NCBI RefSeq assembly: GCF_019459225.1
Contig: NZ_JAIAZY010000014.1
Span: forward strand, 29,539-93,538
Length of the DNA stretch: 64,000 nt
Source of the DNA: Bacillus sp. IITD106
GTDB lineage: Bacteria > Bacillota > Bacilli > Bacillales > Bacillaceae_C
Direction: 5' to 3'
Numbering within the stretch: the stretch's first letter is position 1; every line of letters begins with the position of its first letter. This document shows, one piece after another, positions 8,715-18,521 of this stretch. Both the position numbers and the translations under genes were made by a program. Below the pieces are notes generated by a model, which saw only the letters and a list, made by a program, of their open reading frames with translations, had not been told where the DNA came from and ran no database searches.

Positions 8715-10952
8715 ATGAGAAACACATTATTTTTTGCTGAAATGAAACAAATTTTGAAAAATAAAAAACTGCTCATCCCTTTAATCGCTGTTATGCTTGT
8801 TCCCATTTTGTATAGTGGTATGTTTCTATGGGCGTTTTGGGATCCGTATGATCGGCTTAGCGATTTGCCTGTTGCTGTTGTAAATAAGGATAAAGGTGCC
8901 GTTTTTGAAGAAAAAGAACTGCAATTAGGAAATGAGCTTGTCAATAAGCTGAAAGAAAGTAAGGATTTTGATTTCAAAGTAGTCGACAGCGACAAAGGTT
9001 ACAAGGATCTTGAAAAAAGAAAATACTATATGCTCATCGAAATTCCTCAACATTTTTCCGAAAATGCGACGACTCTTTTAGATGAACATCCTAAAAAGTT
9101 AGAATTAAAATATATTCCAAATGAAAGCTATAATTTTCTATCCTCACAAATCGGGGAAACAGCGGTAAAAGAAATAAAGGCAGCTGTATCCAAAGAAGTC
9201 GTTGCCACATACTCAGAAACAATGTTTGATAAAATCCGAGAAATGGGCAATGGATTTGCTGAAGCAAGTAATGGTGCGAAAGAGTTGAACGACGGTGCAG
9301 GAAAACTGAACAATGGATCGCTGACACTAAAAGAAGGATTAGATGAGCTTGCTGAAAAATCAATTGAATTCAATAACGGTGTGTCCAAAGTACATTCAGG
9401 AAGCGATGAACTAGCAGAAGGAGCTTCAACTCTTGCAAATGGGATTTCACAATTAAAAGATGGCCATGGAAAGCTTGTAGAGGGAGCAACTGCTGCACAT
9501 AAAGGGGTACAGTCATTAGCGAACGGAGCCAATACGTTGGATGCCGGTTTAAAAAGTGCTGACCAGGCAATGAAGGACGCTATTTCCGGATCCACACAAA
9601 TCCAAGATAAAACAGCATATTTAGCAAATAAATTAGAAGATTTTCAAACAGGAGCCGGCGCCGTGTCAAAAGGAGCAAGCCAATTGCATGCAGGGATTCA
9701 ACAAATGAAAGGACAACTTGCGAATATTGATGCTCAGCTAGCTGAACTCCCATTACCCGATGAAGTGAAAAAGCAAATTGGAAATCAATTGAAAGCTAAT
9801 CTTGAAGAAGGTATTGCTAAGCTTGAGGCAGGCAGTGGAGCAGTTGAAGAGGGGACTAAAAGCTTGTATTCTTCAGCAAAAGACCTTCAAGCTGGTGCGA
9901 GCACATTAGCCGAGAAAATGGGTGAGTTAACAAAAGGGCAAAATCAATTAAAAGTAGGATTGGATAAACTTTCGTCCGGTTCTGGAGAACTAGTAAAAGG
10001 GATTCAGACACTTGAAGGCGGACAAAGGCAATTAGTAGATGGTATTTCATTATTCGATGAAAAGTTATCTGAGGTAAGTTCTGGAGCGAATAAGCTTTCA
10101 AATGGAGCAACTGTATTAAATGGTGGAATGAAGGAGTTAGCTTCTGGTTCTACTAAACTCAGTGATGGAAGCAACAAATTAGCGGGCGGCTCACAAGAAC
10201 TTGTAGACGGAATGAAAAAGCTCGAAGATGGATCTGGAGAAATGAAAGATAAGCTTGGAGATGCTGCTGATCAAGTAAATGATATTAAGACGAACGATGA
10301 CACTTACGATATGATGGGTGAACCGATTACCGTGGATAAAACAGCACTCAATGAGGTCCCTAATTACGGAACAGGATTTGCACCATATTTCTTATCATTA
10401 GGACTTTTTGTCGGCGCCTTATTAATTTCTATTGTCTTTCCTCTTAGAGAGCCAGCAGTGTCACCGAAAAACGGGTTTAGTTGGTTCATAGGGAAATTTG
10501 GTATCCTTACGATTGTAGGTATTATCCAATCATTACTCGCTGTTGCAATCATGTTATTTGGTCTCAAAATACAAGTGGAAAGCGTACCACTATTCATTTT
10601 GACAACAATCGTAACAAGTCTAACATTTATCGCATTGATCCAATTTTTAGTCACATTACTAGGAGATCCAGGTAGATTTATTGCTATTATTATTCTCATA
10701 TTGCAGCTAACGACTAGTGCTGGAACGTTCCCACTAGAACTGATTCCACACCAACTACAGCCGTTTAATGCATTCTTGCCGATGACTTTTTCAGTTCAAG
10801 CATATAAGGCGGTTATTTCAAGTGGTGACTTCAGCTTTATGTGGCATAACCTAGCCATCTTAACCATATTTATCATCGGCTGTATGATTATGACATTTGG
10901 ATTCTTTCAATATAAACATAAAAGACAGTTTTCTGTGTTAAATCGCCAGGCA
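8715..10952 (+). CDS. yhgE: YhgE/Pip family membrane protein
   Basis: This 746-residue membrane protein has one N-terminal transmembrane segment (about 15-38), a very long extracytoplasmic part and a cluster of about five membrane segments from residue 555 on. The outer part contains many short heptad-like repeats with alternating GA/NG and DG/SG turns (about 180-525), typical of the YhgE/Pip family related to the phage infection protein of Lactococcus and to type VII secretion accessory EsaA. An upstream TTG (8697) overlaps the GGAGG ribosome site, so ATG 8715 is preferred. It is probably controlled by YhgD. The transported substrate, if any, is unknown. Confidence 0.85.
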
Positions 10953-10983
10953 TAACAAAAGCGTAAGGCGCTCGTAGCTAGAC

Positions 10984-11029
10984 GGAAACTATCTTAAAAA
11001 GTTATCCACAACTTTTCAAGATAGTTTCC
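10984..11029. repeat. 46-bp inverted repeat with a DnaA-box-like loop
   Basis: The 12-bp arms 10984-10995 and 11018-11029 pair perfectly, with a second inner pairing AAAAGTT/AACTTTT. The central loop reads TTATCCACA (11002-11010), the exact DnaA-box consensus. It lies between convergent genes. No T-run follows, so it is not a classical terminator, although it may act as one. A GCGTAAGGCGC stretch just before it resembles short intergenic elements common in Bacillaceae. Confidence 0.6.
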
Positions 11030-11043
11030 TGGTGCAATAACAA

Positions 11044-11069
11044 AACAGACAGGATTTTTCCTGTCTGTT
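11044..11069 (-). terminator. Terminator-like hairpin at the end of the SCO1 gene
   Basis: The stem AACAGACAGG/CCTGTCTGTT (11044-11053 with 11060-11069) overlaps the stop codon of the minus-strand gene and is followed on that strand by TTTTG. The T-tract is short. Confidence 0.6.
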
Positions 11070-11640
11070 ACTGTTTATTTGCAGCTTTTATATCGTTTAA
11101 AATTTGTTTGAATGGGACATCTTTGTCTCCAGGGTAATCCGAAATAATTTCACCATTTTTATTAAGAACATAAAATCTTACACCGTGTATGACTTGGTCA
11201 TCGTTTTTTGGTTTCTTAATAATGGTTTTAAAGTTTTTTGGACCGTAGTCTTCAATCTCTGCTTGTGTATATCCCGTTAAAAAATGCCAAGTTGAAAAGT
11301 CAGCACCGAACGCCTCTCCATATTCTTTTAATGCTTCTGGTGTATCAATTTCAGGGTCGATACTGAAGGAAACGAAATGGACATCTTTTAACCCGGCATC
11401 TTTGACTTTTTGTTGCAGCTGACTCATATTATCCGTCATCGGTGGACAAACAGAAGTACATCTAGTAAATACAAAATCTGCCACCCATACTTTACCTTTT
11501 AAGTCTTCCAGTCCAAAAGGCTTACCATCTTGGTCTGTATAATTAAAATCCTTAATCGGGGTGCCGCTTTTAGGAGCGGAAGAACATGCACTTAATACTA
11601 TAAGAATAGAAAATAAAAGGACAAATAACCGTTTTTTCAT
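11068..11640 (-). CDS. SCO1/SenC family copper-handling lipoprotein
   Basis: The 190-residue lipoprotein has a signal peptide with lipobox LSAC, Cys19 being the lipid site, and a thioredoxin-fold SCO domain. The copper ligands are visible: Cys61 and Cys65 in the CTSVC motif and His152 in VIHGVRFY. Such proteins (BsSCO/YpmQ in B. subtilis) help assemble the CuA centre of cytochrome c oxidase on the outer face of the membrane. It is a single gene with its own terminator. In B. subtilis the homologue is elsewhere, so its location here is a local difference. Confidence 0.9.
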   Translation of the reverse strand: MKKRLFVLLFSILIVLSACSSAPKSGTPIKDFNYTDQDGKPFGLEDLKGKVWVADFVFTRCTSVCPPMTDNMSQLQQKVKDAGLKDVHFVSFSIDPEIDTPEALKEYGEAFGADFSTWHFLTGYTQAEIEDYGPKNFKTIIKKPKNDDQVIHGVRFYVLNKNGEIISDYPGDKDVPFKQILNDIKAANKQ

Positions 11641-11748
11641 AATTTTGGATAAACCTCCCGTAAAACAAACCTATAAATATTATTATATACTACTCGTTCA
11701 TTTTTTCAGTTTTTATACGAGATTGTTCGGAAATTGTCCAAATAAAAA

Positions 11749-11767
11749 AGGAAGCAAAACGCTTCCT
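11749..11767 (-). terminator. Terminator of the MFS exporter gene
   Basis: The stem AGGAAGC/GCTTCCT (11749-11755 with 11761-11767) is followed on the minus strand by a run of six T residues. It lies two bases downstream of the stop codon. Confidence 0.85.
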
Positions 11768-11768
11768 G

Positions 11769-13274
11769 TTATGCTCTTGCTTTCTTCGTAGGCATTTCAA
11801 CCCGTTCCTTACTCATCATGAAAATAAAGATGAAAGCTAACAAAGCAGGGATAAGTGCCCACACAAAGGTTTGAGCAATAGAACTAGATAATGCATCCGT
11901 GATTTTCTCTAAAATTGGTGCTGGTATTTCTTTACGGGTTTCTGGAGATAAGAGTTGCCTAGAATCACCGAATCCCTTTCCATTCCCCATCCCCGGAAAT
12001 TCTTTCGTTAATGAATTTGCAAAAATATTTCTTTGAATAATTCCGTAAATCGTGATCCCTAACGTCATTCCTAATGAACGAAAGAATGCAAGTGATGACG
12101 TAGCTGAACCACGTTGCCGCATATCAAAGTTATGAATGGCAGACATACTTAAAGTAGAAAAATTAAAGCCGACCCCATAGCCAGTTATAATCATAAATAT
12201 GGTCACAATCACGCGTGACGTATCAGGAGTTAGTGTACCTAATAAAAATATGCCCGTAACAAAAAAGACACCTGACAAAATCATAATATTACGGTAACTC
12301 GTTTTCGTCGTTAGTAATCCCCCTGATTGGCTGCCAAATACTGATCCAAGCATCATTGGAGTTAAAATAAGACCAGAGTTCGTAGCCGTTCCCCCGAAAA
12401 CACCTTGAATATAAATCGGTATGTAAATGGTTGCGACGATAAAAGTTGCGCCATAGAAAAATGCAACCGTATTACTTGTAGCGAATAGCCGCTTTTTAAA
12501 CATTTGAAAAGAAATGATCGGTTCTTTAGCCTTCGTTTCAACAAATAGGAAAATAATGAAGAAGGCAGCAAATAGGCTGAATAATCCAATGATCGTTAAG
12601 GAGTCCCATGCATACTGATTGCCTCCAAGTTCAAGCGCAAACATTAAACAAACGACCGCACCAACGAGCGTAAAAGCTCCCCACCAATCAATTTTCTGTG
12701 ATTTATGCTCGAGCGACTCTTTATAAAAGAAGAATATTAATGAAAAGGCGATAATGCCAATTGGGACGTTAATAAAGAATATCCAGTGCCATCCGATGTA
12801 TTCTGAAATATACGCCCCAAGGAGCGGACCAAAAAGACTTGATGTACCAAATACAGCACCAAACAGTCCTGTCATTTTTCCCCGTTTTTCAGGTGGGAAA
12901 ATATCAAACACAATTGTAAAAGCTATCGGCATCAAGGCTCCTCCACCAACACCCTGAATAGCACGATAAATACTAAGCTGTGTGATAGAACTTGCGGTTC
13001 CACAAAGAATTGAGCCAAATAAAAAAACGACCAACCCAAAAATAAAAAATCTTTTGCGGCCGTACATATCTGATAATTTTCCGAAGATCGGTGTTCCAGC
13101 CATGACGGTAACCAAATAGGCTGACGTCACCCACACAAATTTATCAAATCCTCCAAGATCAGCAACAATCGTACCCATGGACGTTGCCACTATTGTATTA
13201 TCCATTGCGGACATTAAGATAGCGAGCAATAACCCAGTGACGACAAAGCCTAATCTATTGTCATTAGCTGCCAT
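11769..13274 (-). CDS. DHA2-family MFS drug exporter (EmrB/QacA type, 14 TMS)
   Basis: A 501-residue proton antiporter with the major-facilitator motif A region GKLSDMYGRKRFF (about 65-77) and the antiporter motif C-like GPLLGAYI (about 152-159). About 14 hydrophobic segments span the whole length, which fits the EmrB/QacA group rather than the 12-helix group. It would extrude hydrophobic or cationic compounds from the cytoplasm. The neighbouring small gene on the same strand begins about 220 bases upstream. No dedicated regulator gene is adjacent. Substrate cannot be assigned. Confidence 0.85.
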   Translation of the reverse strand: MAANDNRLGFVVTGLLLAILMSAMDNTIVATSMGTIVADLGGFDKFVWVTSAYLVTVMAGTPIFGKLSDMYGRKRFFIFGLVVFLFGSILCGTASSITQLSIYRAIQGVGGGALMPIAFTIVFDIFPPEKRGKMTGLFGAVFGTSSLFGPLLGAYISEYIGWHWIFFINVPIGIIAFSLIFFFYKESLEHKSQKIDWWGAFTLVGAVVCLMFALELGGNQYAWDSLTIIGLFSLFAAFFIIFLFVETKAKEPIISFQMFKKRLFATSNTVAFFYGATFIVATIYIPIYIQGVFGGTATNSGLILTPMMLGSVFGSQSGGLLTTKTSYRNIMILSGVFFVTGIFLLGTLTPDTSRVIVTIFMIITGYGVGFNFSTLSMSAIHNFDMRQRGSATSSLAFFRSLGMTLGITIYGIIQRNIFANSLTKEFPGMGNGKGFGDSRQLLSPETRKEIPAPILEKITDALSSSIAQTFVWALIPALLAFIFIFMMSKERVEMPTKKARA

Positions 13275-13357
13275 AATGAACCCCTTTCAAAATCTAATAA
13301 CTTTTCACTATTGCTAAACGAAAAAAGATATTGATAATATATTCTAAATATATTAGT

Positions 13358-13495
13358 CTATTCACCAATATCCTTTAATTTATCAGATTGCTTTTTTGTA
13401 CGAAAAATACTTAAGTTTACGATTAGATAGATTAACTCTTCAATGATTGCAAAGGCAATGAAAGGAATAGAAAGGTAAATAATCCAGTGCCACAT
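13358..13495 (-). CDS. Small membrane protein, 45 residues
   Basis: A short open frame has an excellent ribosome site (AAGGAAGG, eight bases before ATG). It encodes an amphipathic start MWHWIIY, a hydrophobic segment at about residues 4-33 interrupted by one EE pair, and a charged tail RTKKQSDKLKDIGE. One membrane span with a cytoplasmic tail is likely. It lies upstream of and in the same direction as the MFS exporter, so co-transcription is possible. No known family is recognised. Confidence 0.6.
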   Translation of the reverse strand: MWHWIIYLSIPFIAFAIIEELIYLIVNLSIFRTKKQSDKLKDIGE

Positions 13496-13596
13496 AAAAA
13501 ACACCTTCCTTTACGTTTCAAGATAAAGTAGTATCTAAAATATACAAATATTAACAAGGTTGTGTCAAAGACTTTTTTATCATAGGGGATGATAAG

Positions 13597-14022
13597 TTGA
13601 TTAAAGAATTAAAGAGTAAAGAAGAAATATTAGCTGGCTACCAAGTGATGAAACATTTAAGAACACATCTCAATGAAGCTGCTTATTTAAAACTTGTTTT
13701 AAAAGCAATAGAAAAAGAAGATTATAGATTGGCAGCTTACTTTGATGATAATGGAAAAATAGTTGCTGTTGTTGGATTCATGCCAATGATTACGTTGTAT
13801 TACGGTGAATACATTTGGGTATGTGATTTAGTGACTGCACCCGATGAAAGGTCTAAAGGATATGGTGATGAACTTTTAACCTATGTACACGATTGTGCAA
13901 AAACAAAAGGTTATGATAAAGTCGCTTTATCTTCAGGCTTGCAGCGGGCCCGCGCACACAGGTTCTACGAGAAAAAAATGAAGTATGATAAGGTCAGCTA
14001 TGTATTTTTAAAAAATCTTTAG
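13597..14022 (+). CDS. GNAT family N-acetyltransferase
   Basis: The 141-residue single-domain acetyltransferase starts with TTG, with AGGGGATG upstream. The central beta-strand VCDLVTAPDERSKGYGDELL (about 80-99) carries the acetyl-CoA-binding R/Q-x-x-G-x-G/A motif as RSKGYG, and the late ARAHRFYEKKMKYDK stretch matches the GNAT C-terminal helix. It is directly followed by the MazG-like gene (20 bases between coding regions), suggesting co-transcription. The acceptor substrate is unknown. Confidence 0.8.
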   Translation: MIKELKSKEEILAGYQVMKHLRTHLNEAAYLKLVLKAIEKEDYRLAAYFDDNGKIVAVVGFMPMITLYYGEYIWVCDLVTAPDERSKGYGDELLTYVHDCAKTKGYDKVALSSGLQRARAHRFYEKKMKYDKVSYVFLKNL

Positions 14023-14042
14023 GCATGATGAAGGGGATTTGG

Positions 14043-14411
14043 ATGGAAAAATTACAAAATTATTACCGCAGCTTTGAGAAAGAAATGGGATACAATCGTT
14101 TTGATGAAAACAGCTTTAAAGCAAATCAAACATTTTTACTATACATACATATGTTGTTAACAACTGAAGTAGCGGAAGTTGCTGAGGAATTCAGAAGTAT
14201 GTTTGATTTATCAGAGAAATATTTATCAGAGGGTTATAGCGATGTTGAAGCAATGCAAATAGCTAAAGAATCTATTAGGGAGAGTCTTGGTAAGGAGCTT
14301 GCCGATTGTCTCGCTTATTTATTGAAACTTGCCAATTATTTTGAATATGATCTTGAAACAGAGTTATATTCGAAGCTTGAGGAAATTAAAAGAACTAGGA
14401 AGAAATATTGA
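14043..14411 (+). CDS. MazG-like nucleotide pyrophosphohydrolase
   Basis: The 122-residue all-alpha protein carries the MazG-type metal motif: LLTTEVAEVAEEFR (about residues 35-48, the EExxE half) and KELADCLAYLLKLANYF further on (the ExxD half). Such enzymes hydrolyse nucleoside triphosphates, often damaged ones, to monophosphate. The ATG at 14043 is chosen over 14025 because AAGGGGA sits six bases before it. A 51-bp tandem repeat array begins 37 bases after its stop. Confidence 0.7.
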   Translation: MEKLQNYYRSFEKEMGYNRFDENSFKANQTFLLYIHMLLTTEVAEVAEEFRSMFDLSEKYLSEGYSDVEAMQIAKESIRESLGKELADCLAYLLKLANYFEYDLETELYSKLEEIKRTRKKY

Positions 14412-14448
14412 ATACTTATCCAAATATTTTGTGGGAAATTTCTGCAAA

Positions 14449-14625
14449 ACCAGTTTGGTCGATCATTCCGAGTTAATTCTCGATGAAACTCATGTGAAAA
14501 GTAATTTGGTCGATAATTATGAGTTAATTCTCGATGAAACTCATGGGAAAACTAGTTTGGTCGATCATTCCGAGTTAATTCACGATGAAATTTATGCAAA
14601 CACCAATTTTGTCGACAAATCCGTG
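14449..14625. repeat. Minisatellite 1: 51-bp unit, about 3.5 copies
   Basis: Three full 51-base units (14449-14499, 14500-14550, 14551-14601) are followed by a diverged partial unit. Each contains the core TTTGGTCGAT..GAGTTAATTCTCGATGAAA. Units 1 and 2 differ at a few positions, so the array is not the product of very recent duplication. Because 51 is divisible by three, one frame is open across the units and would give a 17-residue repeat, but it has no independent ribosome site and starts inside the MazG-like gene, so coding is doubtful. Confidence 0.85.
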
Positions 14626-14773
14626 GTAATTTGACGACAAACTGTTTGAAAACCTTATTCTTTGACTACGCATTGATTTTCAAAGCCTACTACAAGTCAA
14701 GTGAGATTCAAATTATATAATCGAATTTCACTTGATTTTTTCATTTTTATTGATTTAAGAAAGGATGAACCTA

Positions 14774-15208
14774 ATGAACTTTTCTTTTTACAAACAAATT
14801 CCTGAAAAAGCTGTGATGGATGGAATATTGCAAATACATGAACATATTTTCCATGATTCTTCTGAATTGATTAGAAAAATGGTAAACAAACGAAAACTGC
14901 TTATCCATGTTGCCTTTATAGATTCGCAAGTAGTCGGGTATAAAATAGGATACGAGCTTTCGAGTGAGAAATTTTACAGTTGGCTAGGTGGTGTAGATCC
15001 AAACTATAGAAATTTAGGGATTGCTACTAAGTTAATGGACAAGCAGCATGAATTTTTAAGAGAACATGGATATAAAATGGTCCAAACGAAAACGAAAAAC
15101 AGATGGAGGCAAATGCTGATTTTAAACTTGAAAAATGGATTTAATATTATGGATACATATACTGATAAAAATGGCGAGATCAAAATTATTCTTGAAAAAA
15201 ATTTGTAG
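14774..15208 (+). CDS. GNAT family N-acetyltransferase
   Basis: The 144-residue enzyme has the GNAT core GGVDPNYRNLGIATKLMDKQ (about 77-96), where RNLGIA is the acetyl-CoA pyrophosphate loop, and the later KTKNRWRQMLILNLKNGFNI helix. Two ATGs are possible; the second (14774) lies at proper distance from AAAGG. It is preceded by the minisatellite and an AT-rich gap, and followed 31 bases later by the DUF218 gene. Substrate unknown. Confidence 0.8.
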   Translation: MNFSFYKQIPEKAVMDGILQIHEHIFHDSSELIRKMVNKRKLLIHVAFIDSQVVGYKIGYELSSEKFYSWLGGVDPNYRNLGIATKLMDKQHEFLREHGYKMVQTKTKNRWRQMLILNLKNGFNIMDTYTDKNGEIKIILEKNL

Positions 15209-15239
15209 TTGGTTTCTCGATGTTGGAGGGGAATAATGA

Positions 15240-15842
15240 ATGAAAATTTCCGAAATAAAATTCGATGACCTAACAGATGAATTAATGAGCAAACTACTTT
15301 ATAGCAATATACATGACGACCTTGAAAAAGGTGATTGCATCATGGTTTTTGGCAGTAGTAAAGCTGTGCAATATCGTTTGCCGAAAGCATTGCAGCTATA
15401 CCATGAAGGAAGGGCAAATAAGTTGTTATTTTCTGGAGGAGTCGCGTGGAATGGAAATTCTTTGCCAGAAGCTATAGTATTGAAAAATAAAGCACTGGAA
15501 TTAGGAATTCCGGAAGAAGACATTTTAGTTGAAACCATTTCCACGAATACGAAGGAAAATATACTCGCCTCATTACTAGTATTAGATAGATATTTCGATT
15601 TACACAAAGTAAAAAGGCTGTTGATCGTAACAGCGAGTTATCATATGCGGAGGACATATTTGACTCTAAAGACGTATATGCCAAGCTGGATTGAATTTTC
15701 TCTGTGCCCGGCAGAAGACCAAAGTACGAAAATGGACAATTGGTTTTTAAACGTTCACGGCAGAAAGAGGGTTACGGAAGAGTCACGAAAAATAATAACC
15801 TATATAAAAGAAGGCGCTATTGTTGACGCATCTCTTCCGTAA
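15240..15842 (+). CDS. DUF218 / YdcF-like protein
   Basis: The 200-residue protein shows the DUF218 fold signature: MVFGSSKAVQYRLPKALQLY, then LLFSGGVAWNG, then the TKENILAS motif and LLIVTASYHMRR, the family block containing the conserved SxxHxxR triad. Some DUF218 members take part in envelope or peptidoglycan functions and E. coli YdcF binds S-adenosylmethionine, but no activity can be assigned here. It lacks a membrane anchor. GGAGGGG lies eight bases before the ATG. Confidence 0.8.
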   Translation: MKISEIKFDDLTDELMSKLLYSNIHDDLEKGDCIMVFGSSKAVQYRLPKALQLYHEGRANKLLFSGGVAWNGNSLPEAIVLKNKALELGIPEEDILVETISTNTKENILASLLVLDRYFDLHKVKRLLIVTASYHMRRTYLTLKTYMPSWIEFSLCPAEDQSTKMDNWFLNVHGRKRVTEESRKIITYIKEGAIVDASLP

Positions 15843-15854
15843 ATGTAAGACGCC

Positions 15855-16004
15855 TTAATATTCAATTTCCTCATAGTCTTTTGGTTGAGGTACTGGTTTA
15901 CCTGTCTCTTGGTCAAAATAATCATCCACTGATTGCTGGCGGTCATTCTTCATATCAAGATTCCTATTATTTTTACTTTGCTTTGCTTGTTTTTTCAATG
16001 CCAT
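15855..16004 (-). CDS. Small hydrophilic protein, 49 residues
   Basis: A short open frame on the minus strand starts ATG with AAGGAG close upstream. The product is lysine/glutamine/asparagine rich at its N-terminus (KKQAKQSKNNRN) and acidic at its C-terminus (DYEEIEY), with no hydrophobic segment. It converges on the DUF218 gene. The composition recalls small spore-associated or cytosolic Bacillus proteins, but no family is recognised. Confidence 0.5.
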   Translation of the reverse strand: MALKKQAKQSKNNRNLDMKNDRQQSVDDYFDQETGKPVPQPKDYEEIEY

Positions 16005-16154
16005 GCACTCCTTAATTCATTTGAAAAATATTATGCTTCATTTTGGACTTAATTATGATTGGAAAGTAGTAATGTTGCTGACAACTAGTAAAGTCAGGGA
16101 ATGAACAATAAAATTAGGATGAGGGTCAATCTGCCTGAAACTCAAATTGACGCG
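16005..16154. other. Non-coding stretch before minisatellite 2
   Basis: An AT-rich stretch leads into the array. An ATG at 16101 opens a frame that runs into the repeats but is broken by 20-base units and lacks a good ribosome site, so no gene is called. Confidence 0.5.
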
Positions 16155-16455
16155 ACGACCAGTATACTCGGTTCGACGGCCAGTAAACTCGGTTCGATGG
16201 CCAGTAAATTCAAGACTACGGCCAGTAAACTCGGTACGACGGCCAGCAAATTCAAGCCGACGGCCAGTAACTCGGTACGACGGCCAGCAAATTCAAGCCG
16301 ACGGCCAGTAACTCGGTACGACGGCTAGTAAATTCAAGACGACGGCCAGTAAACCCGGTACGACGGCTAGTAAATTCAAGTCGACGGCCAGTAAACTCGA
16401 TTCGATGGCTAGTAAATTCAAAATTATGGCCCGTAAACTAAAAAACGATCGATTT
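16155..16455. repeat. Minisatellite 2: 21-bp unit, about 14 copies in alternating pairs
   Basis: The array is made of 21-base units close to ACGGCCAGTAAACTCGGTACG and ACGGCCAGTAAATTCAAGACG that alternate, giving a 42-base higher-order period. Two units are 20 bases long (AAA reduced to AA), which breaks any reading frame. Its GC content is well above that of its surroundings. The last units are more diverged. It lies between the small minus-strand gene and the methionine aminopeptidase gene. Confidence 0.85.
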
Positions 16456-17363
<908 letters not shown>

Positions 17364-17472
17364 AAAACAAAAGTTAAAGCTCCCTTTTGAATATTGACAA
17401 AACAAAGCAGAAAGAGACAGGATGGAGAGCTCTAATATTGCTATGATTTATTCAAGGGAAGGGGGCTGCTAT

Positions 17473-18327
17473 ATGGCATGGGTTGAATCTTTGCAAAAAG
17501 CGATCGATTATATGGAAGATCATTTGCTTGACGACATGACAATGGAAAAAATTGCACAACAAGCAAACTCATCGCAATTTCATTTCCAACGAACATTTTC
17601 AATATTAACGGATATGACTGTTGGCGAATATGTAAGGCGGCGAAGATTGACACTAGCCGCACAAGATTTAATAAGAACAAATGAGAAAATCATTGATTTA
17701 GCCCTAAAATATGGCTATGACTCTCCCGAGGCTTTCTCAAAGGCTTTTCGAAGACAACATGGAATCACCCCAACTGATGCACGAAAAAATATGGGAAAGC
17801 TGAAATCATATAACCGCTTGGTGATCCAAGTGAGTCTGAAAGGGGCAGATCCAATGCAATACAAAATTGTAGAAAAAGAAAGCTTTCGAGTAGTGGGAGT
17901 CAAGGAAAGTTTTTCGTGGGAAAACGGTGAAAACCTAATAGGAATTCCAAAAATGTGGGAAAGAGTACATCAAGAAGGAATAGAGGACACACTGGTAAAA
18001 GTTAATGATGGTGCACTAAAAGGGATGTTAGGTGTTTGTCATGACCCATTATCGGATGGGAAAATAGATTATTGGGTTGCAACGGCATCTGAAAGTGATG
18101 TCCCAAATGGTTTTGAGAGCTTAACAATTCCCGCAACTAAATGGTCAGTATTCGAAGTCCATGGTGCTATGCCTGATGCTATGCAAAACGCGTGGAAAAA
18201 AATCCACTCTGAATGGTTTCCGTCGAGCGGCTATGAGCACGCTGGAACTCCTGACTTAGAAGTTTATACAGATGACGATCCATACAGCCCAGATTGCTAT
18301 TCGGAAATATGGATTCCGGTAAAATAA
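17473..18327 (+). CDS. AraC family regulator with GyrI-like effector domain
   Basis: From the preferred ATG at 17473 (AAGGGGG eight bases upstream) the 284-residue protein has two AraC-type helix-turn-helix motifs in residues 1-105 (MTMEKIAQQANSSQFHFQR and KIIDLALKYGYDSPEAFSKAF). A GyrI-like/SOUL-type small-molecule-binding domain follows from about 125 to the end (YKIVEKESFRVVGVKES onward). This is the Rob/BmrR-like architecture used to sense drugs or amphipathic compounds. No obvious target gene lies beside it. Confidence 0.85.
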   Translation: MAWVESLQKAIDYMEDHLLDDMTMEKIAQQANSSQFHFQRTFSILTDMTVGEYVRRRRLTLAAQDLIRTNEKIIDLALKYGYDSPEAFSKAFRRQHGITPTDARKNMGKLKSYNRLVIQVSLKGADPMQYKIVEKESFRVVGVKESFSWENGENLIGIPKMWERVHQEGIEDTLVKVNDGALKGMLGVCHDPLSDGKIDYWVATASESDVPNGFESLTIPATKWSVFEVHGAMPDAMQNAWKKIHSEWFPSSGYEHAGTPDLEVYTDDDPYSPDCYSEIWIPVK

Positions 18328-18332
18328 TTTTT

Positions 18333-18387
18333 TGGTGGGGACAGGTTCAATGGGGACAGGTTCATTTGAACCCGTCCCCATTTTTAT
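18333..18387 (+). repeat. GGGGACAGGTTC repeat with terminator-like hairpin
   Basis: Two direct copies of GGGGACAGGTTCA and one inverted copy are packed in 55 bases. The second and third form a hairpin (18351-18364 with 18367-18380), followed by TTTTT. It follows the AraC gene and can serve as its terminator. The same word recurs at 31494-31583. Confidence 0.75.
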
Positions 18388-18521
18388 AAAAGGAAATAGT
18401 TAGGGTGGTATAGAATATTTTATGATAGAAATTCTTTTTTGGGGGCATGGAGTATGACCAACATTGATAAAAGGCATAGATTAGATGATTCTCCTTTTTC
18501 ATATCGAGTAAGTAAAAATAA

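Noticed and set aside
9128..9595. 155-codon minus-strand frame within yhgE
   Set aside because: It is antisense to the repetitive part of YhgE; the low-complexity serine/proline-rich translation mirrors the coding repeats.
14329..14634. 101-codon frame over minisatellite 1 with 17-residue repeats
   Set aside because: It starts inside the MazG-like gene in another frame without a ribosome site; the openness follows from the 51-base period.
16101..16328. 75-codon frame over minisatellite 2 with TASKLG-type repeats
   Set aside because: The frame is broken by 20-base units within the array and lacks a proper ribosome site; the peptide repeat merely mirrors the DNA repeat.
14449..16455. The two repeat arrays as a CRISPR locus
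   Set aside because: Units follow each other without unique spacers of constant length and no cas gene is near, so they are minisatellites.
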